Source of the DNA: CBDCWQ01 sp965223435 | GTDB lineage: Bacteria; Myxococcota; Kuafuiibacteriia; Kuafuiibacteriales; Kuafuiibacteriaceae | Reading direction: 5' to 3' | Assembly (NCBI GenBank): GCA_965223435.1 | Contig: CBDCWQ010000021.1 | Coordinates: 186,001-250,000 of the forward strand | DNA: 64,000 nucleotides | Shown here: positions 7,992 through 17,900 of the stretch, piece after piece | How positions within the stretch are numbered: the stretch's first letter is position 1 | Layout of the letters: each line of letters begins with the position of its first letter | The notes under the pieces: generated by a model | Told to the model about the DNA's origin: nothing | What the model saw: the letters and a program-made list of their open reading frames with translations, nothing else | Databases searched by the model: none | Translations under genes and position numbers: made by a program

Positions 7992-10782
7992 GCTAGATCG
8001 CGACCGCCGACAGTGGCCCGCTCACATTCTTGCCATTCAGAGTTTCGTAGTTCTGTTCGGCGCATCCGCATGCCAGTCGTCGAAGCCCCCGCTCCAAGAT
8101 ATCAAGATCGGACGGCCCGCCGCCGGTACACTCAAGGAGCGGAGCTTCGTACTTCGAGGTGAATGTACAGAAGGACATGATGTTCGAGTGAGCGGCTCGG
8201 TGGAAGGCAGCCCGAAGAGCCCTTGTCGAACAGACGGCAGCTTTTCCGTACTCCTTACGTTGACTGATGGAGAGGGTGACAAGCAGATTCGTGTGACCCA
8301 AAGAGACGGGGACAAAGAGCGCTCGGACCAACGAGATTATAAGTTTAGGCGCCCCATCCACCGCGAAGTCGATCTGTTCAAAACGTCCGTTTTTGAGCCA
8401 GGACTCCGTCGAATCTACGGAGGCGGGGCGTCGGGCACTTTCGGCGTACCCGTGGCTGGGGGCTCTGACGTCGATGGAGACGGACACGTTGACTACGCCC
8501 ACGCGTCGATGTTGGCGGGACCGCACGGTCGAAAACAGGCAGGCCTGGTGTGGCTCAGTTTCGGGAATGGCTCGATCACGGGCCTGGAACACGCACCGGG
8601 GCGAGGAGGCGCCGTGCTGGAAATCTGGGGACGCGCGGCGTTTGACAGCGCGGGTAGCGAAATCTGGATGGACGACGTCACGGGTGATGGCCTGGGCGAT
8701 ATCCTGATCGCAGAGCAGAACCACTCACCGGACGAAACGCGCGTAGGCGCTGGAGCCCTCAGCATCGTGGTCGGCAACGCTCGCCTCAAAGCCATGGCGA
8801 TAAATGGAATGCCCTTCGACTTGCAGAATCCTCCCATGGACGTCCCCGTCATTCATATCATCGGCGGGCAGGAATTTGGTCGGCTGGGCATCTGGATGCG
8901 AACCGGGGATGTGAACGGGGACGGGGTCAAGGACATCGGCCTCGGCGCCGACCAAGAATCAGAAAATAGCGAGAGGCATCGGGGAGCCGTGTACTTGATT
9001 CAAGGTGGCGACTGGCTCCTCAACGAGCAGGTGATCGATCTCGCCAGTTTCGGAACCGCAGCTTGGGCGGAGCGCATTGCCCGCGTGCTCCCTCCCAACG
9101 GTGCAGTGGACGCGCACCTCGGTGCTACGGTTCAGCTGGCAGACCTGGATAACAATGGCCGCGCGGAAGTTTTGGTGGCCGCAACCCTCAATCGAATGGG
9201 GGCCGCACTCGAGGCCGGTGAGATGCCGAGCCAGTCCTCTCATAGCAGTGGCGGGCTGCCCACCGGGGTCTTGTTTATTGCCTGGGACGATAATTTCCCT
9301 TCGATGTGGACCGCGGGAATGACAATTCGATTGGACCAAACGCCGGGCGCAAGCACACGCGTTGAGGGACGAAGCGCGAGTGGAAACTTTGGCGAAGAAA
9401 TCATCGGCGGGGATGACTTCGACAACGACGGACATGCCGACCTTTTTGTTGGAGATCTCACCGCAAATTTTCTATCAAGGCCGATATCGGGTTCCGGCCA
9501 CCTCTTTTATGAAGCTCGCTTGTTGCGAAATCAAGACTTTCGAATTTCTTCGATCCCTAAAGAAATTCATTCCTCGATCATCTATGGTGCAACTGCGCGA
9601 GATCTGGCCGCGGACACCGCAGCGGCGGCGGACTTTGATGGTGATGGCATTGTCGATCTCGCTCTTTGTTCACCACACGCAGACCCACTCGATCGGAGCA
9701 ACGCTGGGCAGGTCCACGTTTTGTTCGGCCGCAATCATCGGTGGCCCGAAGAGATCGACCTCGCCTCTTTGCCCTCGCCAGAGTCCGTACGGATCACGAG
9801 TGTACTTGGAGCCCACGGTGACGTTGACGGCAACGGAGGTGATACGCTGTGCTACAGCGCCGCCGCCGCTGACATCAACAAGGACGGTAAAGGAGACCTC
9901 ATCACCAACGAAATGGTGGGCGACAGCCTCTTCGAAACCGACGTCGGTAATCTTATCCTCCTCGATGGCGTACTGCTCAGCGAGGAAACAAGTGAGCCCG
10001 CATGCCAAACGGACTGGACTCTTCTGGCAGGACAAGAAAACCAGCCGTGCACTTTCGAAGGCCGGTGCGATCAGGGCCTATCATGCGATACGAAAGCCGA
10101 CCTCTGTGTACAACCCGAAAAGCTTCCAGATTGCCGCAGCCCCGAACAAAGCTGCGCCCCACCCCATACCTGCGTGGAAGCGAACGACAAGTGGTCGTGC
10201 ACCATCCCCATGGATACACCGCCAACCTGTACTGCGCCACCCGGTGGTCAGGACGCACAGTACTACAACGTCGTCGAGCAGTCGGGCGGCCGCGTGCAAC
10301 ACTGGGCTTTTGTCCAAGGGTGCATCCCGGTCTCCTACGACCCCTGTCTCGCCGATCGCGCGGAAGAAATCCGGTCTGCGGTCCGAGACTGGAATCAAGT
10401 TTCGTGCAGCGACCTCTGCCTCGCAGATCCGGTCGAAATGAAAGAGAAGCCCAGTCTCCGACGAGTCGAGCCAAGAATTCATTTTCTTTTGGGAAGACCG
10501 GACATCGATACCACAGCCTCGGTCATCAACACGTTCGGGCTTGAAACGGCTCGGATTCTCAACGCCGTGGTGGTCGTCCGGCTGGATCACCACACGAAGG
10601 TCGCTGAAAACGACTTCCTCACCGCGATCGGCTGGAGCCTAGGTATGGGTGTGCTCCCCAAGGGGAGCAACAGCATCTTCGCACAGTCTGACGAAGAAGC
10701 CCCCAAACCAGCGACAATTCTCCCTGCGGACGAAGCCGCCTTTTGCGCCCTCTACGGAAGTCCCCGTCATTGCGGGGAATAG
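7990..10782 (+). CDS. FG-GAP repeat lipoprotein with matrixin-like C-terminus lacking the zinc motif
   Basis: A 930-residue lipoprotein starting at ATG 7990, five bases after GGGG. The signal ends in A-S-A-C (residues 25-28). An Ig-like domain (about 35-115) precedes roughly seven FG-GAP/VCBS blades (about 130-680) with loops such as DVDGDGHVDYAHA, DVNGDGVKDIGLG and DFDGDGIVDLALC. A Cys-rich linker follows (about 690-760, with FEGRCDQGLSCDT and SPEQSCAPPHTCV). The C-terminal 170 residues begin like a bacterial matrixin (M10), with E-E-I-R-x-A-V-x-D-W-N followed by paired cysteines, and end with a D-E-x-x-F-C-A-L-Y-G tail. Where HExxHxLGL-H is expected the sequence is TAIGWSLGMGVLPKGSNSIF: the glutamate and all three histidines are gone. 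I infer a binding or structural role rather than proteolysis. Confidence 0.85.
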   Translation: MLDRDRRQWPAHILAIQSFVVLFGASACQSSKPPLQDIKIGRPAAGTLKERSFVLRGECTEGHDVRVSGSVEGSPKSPCRTDGSFSVLLTLTDGEGDKQIRVTQRDGDKERSDQRDYKFRRPIHREVDLFKTSVFEPGLRRIYGGGASGTFGVPVAGGSDVDGDGHVDYAHASMLAGPHGRKQAGLVWLSFGNGSITGLEHAPGRGGAVLEIWGRAAFDSAGSEIWMDDVTGDGLGDILIAEQNHSPDETRVGAGALSIVVGNARLKAMAINGMPFDLQNPPMDVPVIHIIGGQEFGRLGIWMRTGDVNGDGVKDIGLGADQESENSERHRGAVYLIQGGDWLLNEQVIDLASFGTAAWAERIARVLPPNGAVDAHLGATVQLADLDNNGRAEVLVAATLNRMGAALEAGEMPSQSSHSSGGLPTGVLFIAWDDNFPSMWTAGMTIRLDQTPGASTRVEGRSASGNFGEEIIGGDDFDNDGHADLFVGDLTANFLSRPISGSGHLFYEARLLRNQDFRISSIPKEIHSSIIYGATARDLAADTAAAADFDGDGIVDLALCSPHADPLDRSNAGQVHVLFGRNHRWPEEIDLASLPSPESVRITSVLGAHGDVDGNGGDTLCYSAAAADINKDGKGDLITNEMVGDSLFETDVGNLILLDGVLLSEETSEPACQTDWTLLAGQENQPCTFEGRCDQGLSCDTKADLCVQPEKLPDCRSPEQSCAPPHTCVEANDKWSCTIPMDTPPTCTAPPGGQDAQYYNVVEQSGGRVQHWAFVQGCIPVSYDPCLADRAEEIRSAVRDWNQVSCSDLCLADPVEMKEKPSLRRVEPRIHFLLGRPDIDTTASVINTFGLETARILNAVVVVRLDHHTKVAENDFLTAIGWSLGMGVLPKGSNSIFAQSDEEAPKPATILPADEAAFCALYGSPRHCGE

Positions 10783-11157
10783 CCGATGGGCCCGTCTGTG
10801 TTGGTGTTGCCGAACGGGGCAGGGCATTGAGACCCTGGGCGACGGGCGAATGGTCTATGGGCGTTTTGCTCTAAGCGGGCTCTTCCATAGCGCCCCATGA
10901 AGAGCATAAAGAACCGGCACAGTTTTTAGCCGACTGCGTCGAGACTTTAGCAAGTTGACCCACCGTACGTTTCAACTCAGGAAGTCAATTCAGGATAAGA
11001 TTCGGCCGAGGAAACCCGAGCCGGCCCTCTGACAAAGACCCGGCTAGGCTTACCCTGGCTCTTCAGAAGGGTGCCTCGGGGGCGCGTGTGAGAGAACGTT
11101 CGGATGGCAGATGTGCGGGGACAAGTCTCTGTGACACCCTCTCGATTCTTTAAGCGG
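10783..11157. other. Intergenic region without gene
   Basis: No credible reading frame and no clear terminator hairpin with a T-tract were seen. The right edge runs into a strong promoter for the broken giant gene. Confidence 0.5.
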
Positions 11158-11186
11158 TTGACAACGCTGGTTTCGCATTTTGTATT
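11158..11186 (+). promoter_or_regulatory. Sigma70-like promoter upstream of broken giant gene
   Basis: A perfect TTGACA (11158-11163), a 17-base spacer and TGTATT (11181-11186, four of six consensus positions) lie 15 bases ahead of the ATG at 11201. The gap leaves almost no leader, so the transcript would be nearly leaderless if this promoter is used. Confidence 0.45.
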
Positions 11187-11200
11187 GCTCCCATTCTCCG

Positions 11201-12130
11201 ATGACGAGTATGCAGAGGCCGCGAGTGCGTTTTAGCCGTTTGCGCGCTGCTTGTTGGGCACTTCATCGTGCTGTTGCTGCATGCCTTTTTGGCAGCGTAG
11301 CCGGGGCCCAGGCAATGCCGGCGGCGCTCGGTGCTCCGGGGGCACGCCTGTCTTTGTCTTCCGGGTGGAACCTGAGCGCGTGCTTGTCCCCAGATGTGAA
11401 CTGGGCAAGTGGGAACGAACCGCCGGTTGAGCTCGTTTGGTGGCCGGCGAACGTTTCTTCGGGCCATGGGGGTTGCTGGGTCTGGGCGCCTCGACCCACA
11501 GACTTGGTCGTGAATCTGGCGCCTATTCGAGCGCGTGTCGAATCGTCGACGGCGAGCAAGTCGGGGTGGCACTTTTTCACCGCGTTTACAGAACGCACCC
11601 TACAGCCCTCAAACGTTTCGCGCATACTTCAGTGGAACGCCCTGACCCAAAGCTACGAGCGGGTTCGGATGGGAGAACTGCTAGAACCCGGTCGGGGCTA
11701 CTGGGCTCTTGGACCTGAAGCGCCCGGGCGCCCACCGAAGACGATCACCAGTGGTGCGAATAGCATGAGCCAAAAGGCCCATGCTATTCCGGGAGCGTTT
11801 GAGGAGCCGGTGACGGCGACAAAAAGCGATGCTGCCCTCCGGCTTCCACAAACGGCACTCTCTCGTTCATCAAAGAAGAACTACGCCCACCTCACGGTTG
11901 TTGTGCGCTCGGCCAAATCGAACCAGGAGCAGATCCGCTACTTGCGAAGCGATAAGGCGGGCAAATCCGGAAGTTTCTCCCAAGCGATCCCAATCGCTCA
12001 ACTTCATGCTCCAGCCTACGTGACAAGCTTGGCCATCGCCGCCCAAAAACGCGGGTTCTCATCGCATGGATACAGACTTCGACTAACGGAAGTTCGCTTT
12101 TGGTGGCCGCAAGTGAAAATACGGGTCTGA
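11201..12130 (+). pseudogene. Broken giant WNL/toroid protein, fragment 1 (signal peptide and WNL domains)
   Basis: This is the 5' piece of a gene that once ran to 19652 and is now split among all three plus frames. It encodes a signal peptide (RAVAACLFGSVAGAQA) and two WNL-type repeats, SSGWNLSACLSP and KSGWHFFTAF, followed by SRILQWNALTQSYERV and a G-x-G-YWAL ending. The same architecture opens the intact giant at 46079, whose residues 20-220 can be aligned motif by motif. The real coding sense leaves this frame near 12105, where frame 1 takes over with ENTGLTFTDPIEV. The ATG at 11201 (or 11210) is preferred over a TTG at 11180, which lies inside the -10 region. A short product could still be secreted from this fragment alone. 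Confidence 0.75.
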
Positions 12131-13799
12131 CCTTCACGGACCCCATCGAGGTCCGGCGGGGGAAAGATTGGAAACGCGGGGTTGACTTGGCCTATGACCC
12201 AAAGGGCCGCGAGCACCTCGTATGGGGTGAAGCCAACAAGGTTTACTACCTCGATGGACTCGGAGGGGCGCCCTCCAATGTTTTTGACATTCGACGGCGT
12301 GTCTTTGGCACCGAGAAGATGAAATACCTCGCCTATTACGAGCCCGACTCCGAGTGTGCCTGCCCATCTTGTTGGTGCGAGGAAGAGGAGACGCTTGCGA
12401 AAGGGCTCCCGTCTACAGCGAAACCGTGGTTTTGCGTCATCGACCGGTCCGATTGGTTCAGGGCTGGCGACAAACCTGGAAACGGGCGTACACCCCCGGC
12501 GATGAGCGGCTGTGGGCAACGCTCGGAACCCAGTTTCAGTTTCGGTACGACGGAAGTTGGCATCGCGAAAGCCATATCAAAATCGCGCAGCGTCCTCTCA
12601 ACGACATTCCCTGGTCGCACCTCTCAAGCACCCCGACCGGCGATGCGGCTCTAGCGGAGCACGGACGGACAGGGGTTTTAGGAGAAGACATTTTTCATGG
12701 TTGGAAAATATCGATTGTCGAGCGCAACGTGGGAAACGGCCCTGAAGGGCGTCCTATGTTCTCAAGCGTGACGGGAGACGATCACGGCCATATGGCCGCG
12801 GTGTTTGAAAAAGAAGACGCGCTTCACATCGCACAGTCTCACGACGGAGGCACAAGCTGGAGACCATCGCAACCGTTTGCCCAAGGATACGCTCCGTCAG
12901 TGGCATGGGCTCAGCCCGGTGAGCTTGGCGTGGCGTTCTACACGCCCTCCGGTGAGGGACTTGCGCCGGGACTCAAAGTGCTGCGCCAAAAGACTGGTCA
13001 TCCTTTCGATGAGGCTTCGGTGCTCAGCGCCAGTCCTTCTGACACGATCGGCAAAAACACCTCCTCAAAAAGGTCCGAATCTTTGCACCCGGCTCCTTCA
13101 ATCAGCGCACTCGAGGAGCTGTTTTTTGTCGCCTGGATTCGCCGCTTTGCCGACGGACAGGATGGCGACGCCGTGATGACTTCGCGCGCTGCCCGAGATG
13201 GGGCCTTCGACCGACTGGGAATAGAGCTTCCCGGTGACTTGACTCTGGGCCAGCCGGCCAAGATCATCGTAACCGCCGAGAACAAGTTTCACATGCGCGT
13301 GAACCGACCGGGCCAAGTCCGATTGACGGCAGGTGCACCGACCCACTCTAACGATGAGAACCCAAACGATAACGCCCCATCCCCGGTCAAACGAACGACG
13401 GTCGGCGCGCCGGCCCTTTTGTCGTCTGCTCCGGTCTCTTTAGAACTCCAACAGGGGCAGGCCACCGGATGGATTCGCGTCGATGAGTCCACCTCCTTGG
13501 GCATCGCCGATGCAGCCCTCGGAGTCTTGGAGTCCACAAGCCTGCGCGCGGAGCTGCTTGTGGCCGAAGGCGCGAGCTATACAGCCGCCGACCCTCTCGT
13601 GGTGCCTGGCGATGCCTCAGGCAACTATCACCGGGCTGTGACCGCTAGGCGCCGTTTGCTCCGCCAAACCATCGACGAAGGGACCGGGCAAGAATTCTAC
13701 TACCAAGTCGAGTACATGCCCACTGACTTAGAACCGTCCGAAATCGGCCCTCAAGAACCTGTTACAGGCCTTGCTGTTGGAGGGGCTGGAGCCCATTAA
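12131..13799 (+). pseudogene. Broken giant gene, fragment 2 (Asp-box propeller region)
   Basis: From about 12100 to 12410 frame 1 reads HLVWGEANKVYYLDG and CACPSCWCEEEET, matching MIWNEANKVYHL and CPCEDCWCEE in the intact paralogue at 46079. Near 12410 the sense jumps to frame 3 (open from 12354) with VQGWRQTWKRAY, matching VLGWRQTWKTAY; the residues lost at the junction mean a deletion as well as a shift. Frame 3 then encodes a sialidase/BNR-like region with an Asp box, SHDGGTSWRP, and the start of the toroid domain (GNYHRAVTARRRLL, GTGQEFYYQVEY). It ends in an in-frame TAA at 13797-13799, directly before DSRYLARFERVWAYTQG in the same frame, a plain nonsense break. Confidence 0.75.
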
Positions 13800-14979
13800 G
13801 ATTCGAGGTACTTGGCACGTTTCGAGCGTGTCTGGGCCTATACCCAAGGTATCGCGCTGGCTCAGTATGTGCGCCAATCGGGTCGGACGTCGAACCAGTA
13901 CGCGCAGGGGTTGGCGCGCTACCTGTGCGCACACGCCGAGTGGGGTCGAGATCGCCGGATCATCCACGGTTGGCCTTTTTCTTGGAACACCAAAAGCGAC
14001 AATTGGAAGGATCGTCGGTTGGTGACGGGCGCGACCGCTTGGGTCGTCCATGGACTTGGGATCTTCTTGGACTCGGAAGCGTTTCGCGCTCTGGAACTCG
14101 AGGCATCAAGGTTTGCAGCCAGGGGTCGGCTTGCCTCGAAACGAGCCCAACGGCCTCGGTTTGGGCTCCTCGCGAACTTTCCCAGAGCGAGTGGGCGGCC
14201 CTCCGAAGTAGGGTGCCTTCATCAAATGTTGTCACCGAGCATACTCTCGACTGTCGACAACTGTAGCTGGCTTGCTCTATCGGTCCACTATGGTGATCTT
14301 AAAAAGGGTGGCTACGCTGACCGGCTGGGAAAGTGCCTCGAATACACCGTCCTGCAGTATGTCAAGGCGCTTCCGGGGGATATTGTGTCCTGTGGTTCGC
14401 CGATTGCGTCTTGCCCGGTCGAGCGGACCTACCGCGGGGCCCACTACTCACTTGCTGGGTGAAGCGCGTGAGCTTTGGGCTGACGTACAGCCTTTTGTTC
14501 GTGACCATGGCTTTGCGTATTCCAGCCAACGGATTCAAGATTTATCTACCCGTCTGTCTTCCAGTACCGCGACCATTTGGTTCATTGACGTCTACGACTA
14601 TCTTCAGGAGGTGGATAGCGATTCGGACCGGCCCCTCTTGCCCTATGCCCTGGGGGCATCGGTGACACAGACGGCTCAGTCGTTGTTTGGGTTCTATGAA
14701 GAGCTCAAGGACAAAAGCAAATCCACCTCTCGGGTCGTTTCCCATACCCAGGCCGATGGGCGTGAGGTCACCCTGGTCGAGGACCAGGCGTATGCGGTTT
14801 TGGTCGCACTCGGCAAAGAGGAACTGGGCCAGGCGGAGCAATGGGTGCTCCAGCTCGCCGCAATGCACCGGTCCGAGAAAGACACCGGGGACCCTACGGT
14901 GAAGGGGCCTGAACCTCGGGCCAAGGTTGAAGCCTCCTCGGTTTCGGACGCGGTGCGTGCCGGAGGACAAGAGGTCGCT
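13800..14979 (+). pseudogene. Broken giant gene, fragment 3 (toroid domain with deletions)
   Basis: Frame 3 resumes with FERVWAYTQGIALAQYVRQ and LVTGATAWVVHGLGIF, the signature of the toroid domain. Near 14090-14160 the sense moves to frame 2 (SEWAALRSRVPSSNVVTEHTLD), then near 14245 back to frame 3 (VDNCSWLALSV, TYRGAHYS), and near 14455 to frame 1 (ELWADVQPFVRDHGFAYSS, ATIWFIDVYDYL). Comparison with the intact copy at 28556 shows two internal deletions: the stretch between TEH-x-LD and DNCSW, and about 55 residues between YRGAHY and the LW-x-x-x-Q-x-FVRDHG motif. A final shift near 14975 enters the long frame 3 tail (VSEEVWAADGVWM). The domain cannot fold as in its relatives. Confidence 0.75.
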
Positions 14980-14993
14980 CGGTTTCCGAAGAG

Positions 14994-17900
14994 GTGTGGG
15001 CCGCCGATGGTGTCTGGATGTCGAATGAGGCTGACCACTATGCATCGCTGGTGGCGTCCTATGCGCTCGGTTGGTTTCTTCATCGGAGTCCAGAAGCGCC
15101 GCGGCGAGAGGAACTGACGGCCATATTGGAACAGGTTTTGAGAGGCCTCGTTGGCTCTGCCGAGGATCTTGAGGGTGTGCTCAAACACCTTCAGGAGGGT
15201 GGGCACTTCGCTTGGGAGCGCGGCGAAGACGATCTTTTCTCAAGCGCGCTATGGGCCTTCTTCGCTCTTGAATTGGCAGAGCCCATCCTTGCCCGGGGAG
15301 CTCACGAGTTTTTGGAGCGAGCAGCTTTGTTGAGGGGGTACCTCGTACAAAGATGCGACCAGGCCGGCGTGAGATCACTGGTGGGGGTCTCAAACGATAG
15401 GGCATCGACACTGTCTGGCTGTAGCCTGTTTGTGGGTTACATCGGACACAAGGCTGAGGCGAGGGATCTATGGGAAGCAACGGGGAGTGCGCTCTCTTTC
15501 GAGAACGCTGGGCCTGACGCGCTGTTCAGGCACCTGGCGCATCGGGCACTCGCGGGTTGGGGTCCGAGGCAAAATGAACTGTCGGTTTTGGCTCTTGCAG
15601 AGCACGATCGGAGCACCCCTGACACAACTCGAGACCTCATATTGCTTGCAGCCAACCAGCCCGGCAACATTTTTGGGGTCGACAGCGAGCCGCTCTTTGC
15701 ATGGCCCGTTCCGCCTCTTAGGCGGGAGGCGGGTCTCCATGGGGCCGAGGGCCCTCTTCGCACGCGTCTCGCGAACCGCTTCCTCGATCTTCTGTTTCAA
15801 GTCTTGGCGACCGAACCGAGCCCTGAGCGCTTCGATGCGATTTCGAAGGCGTTTTTCCAGGTTCAACGTGTTTTCTCACAAGTGCTCGAACCATCGTCTG
15901 CGGGCGCTTTTACCGAGGATCCGACTTTCGCACTCGAGCATTGGATTTCGAGGGGACTTTGCTACGAAAATCATTTGGTCCGGTTCGCTTCGGTGTCACT
16001 CGAAGACTACTTGGGGGTGGATTGTGCGACCACGCAGGCCATGACGGCGCGGCTTTTGCTCGCGCGCAAGGAACGGCCGGATGGGGGTACGTGGCCATCG
16101 AAAGCTGTCACCGAATACGAGCCCTTCGCTTTGCACCGAATGGTTCGTGCTCTGTTGGATGATGAGGGCCCCCGGTCTCGTACAAAGTCAGCGGTCCTGG
16201 CCCTCGGTATGGAGAGGCTTGGGGGTTTCGGGGTAGATCCGGCGTTCCATCGTTTTAGCCAGGGCGAGAAGCTGGCGGATGGCAGAAGTCTGACTTTGGC
16301 CAAGATACGGACTTGGATGAGGCGCAGAATGAGAGATGTTGTCGCCCATACGCTACGACGCGCTTCCGACGGTTCGACGGGCGGCGTCGATTTTGAGCTC
16401 GTAGGGTTCGACGAGGTAAACGCCCTGAACCCCGGCTCCCCTCAGTACTGGAAGCGATCCGCACTGGAATTTCGTGTAGCACTCGACGAAGAGTTCCGAG
16501 GTGACGTTCGCTTTACCCTTCAAGGTATTCCGGTGAGAAGGCCCGGGCATCCGCTTGAGGCTGCGGAGGCGAAAAACGTTCAGTCTCTTCGACGTATGGT
16601 CAACGAGCTCGCAGATGGATGGCTGTGGGGCCTCGCCCGCGACGCCCCGTTTGACAACCGCGTTTCTTGGGTCATGGCGGTACACCGTGCGTTGAGGACC
16701 GGCATTTTTTTCGAGACGGATTTCGAGGCTCTGATTCTAGCACTTGGGATCAGCGAAAAAACCCGCGAGGCCTACCGATCGAAGTTTGTATTTGCTTCGC
16801 CAGACGACTTACGTCTTCCAAAAGTTTGGTACGCGCCTATGTTTTTGCGGCGTCTCGAACTTGGGCCTGAATCCCAAACGTCGCTCGCGCTTTTGGCGCT
16901 TACGGAGTTTTCAAAGCAGCTGGGCGCACGGGAGGCTCTCAAATTGGGCCTCACGGAGATAGTGTCCGTTCTCGCATGGGCCACGTCGTCAGCTCTTATG
17001 AGCGAGGACGAAATCGATGCTCTCCTCGATCAACTCTTTTTGGATGAGGCCCGCAACGTGGTCGTCGTGCCGGCCGACGTTCCATTCGTCGTTCCCCCAG
17101 GTTATGAGTTTCTCGGTGTCGAGTCTCTCCCCGCGTATGTTATCAATTCTCGTGACATCTACGCATGGTCTCTCGAAGCGGTGAGTCACCATCCCCCACA
17201 GTGGGAAGAACAAATGTCTCTTGCGCTTATCGATCCCTTGATGATGGGCGAATCACCTTCCGTCCGGAAGGACGCAGCACAGAAGCTTCGATCGTTCTGG
17301 CAAGAAAAAGTACCCCAAAACGTCATCTTGAGAAAGACTTGGGAGGGTGTCGAGGTCTACCGTAAAGGACGCTTCACTTTTTCTGTGAGTCCACCCAGTA
17401 TGGGGGGAACCGTCATAGAACTGGGGCCCGATCCCTCGGATGCTCGGGTGGTCCACACCCACCCGGGGCCATGGCACAATTGGTACCATGAGGCTCGGAT
17501 CGCAAATGACATTCCCGAAGTCGACCGCGAAGCCTACCGCCGCGCGCTCGATTGGTGGCTTCTCACTGTTCTTTTGGAGGATCCCGCTGCCCCCGATTGG
17601 AACCGCTGGCGCGCGCGGGTGCGTACCGAAGGTCTAGGGTCGTTTTCTTCGAACGGGGGCTCGGATATTCGCGGGACCGGATCTAGGCCCGAGTCAGTGA
17701 ACCCAAACAAAGATGGAACGGACGCGGACGGGTCTTTGGTTTCGAGCCCGCTAGGGCCGAACAAGCCCCCGAACGAAAAAACGCCCGGGCACCCCAACAA
17801 GTCGTTTCTTGTCGATGCCGCGCGCATTCGAGAACTGCAGGGAACTGCGTTCGAGATCCGATTTGATCCGTCAGTCATCGAAAACGAGCCTCTGCTTCAA

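Noticed and set aside
9362..10441. 359-codon plus-strand frame inside the FG-GAP lipoprotein
   Set aside because: It overlaps in another frame a protein with seven clear FG-GAP loops; its product is Arg/Ser/Thr-rich without motifs.
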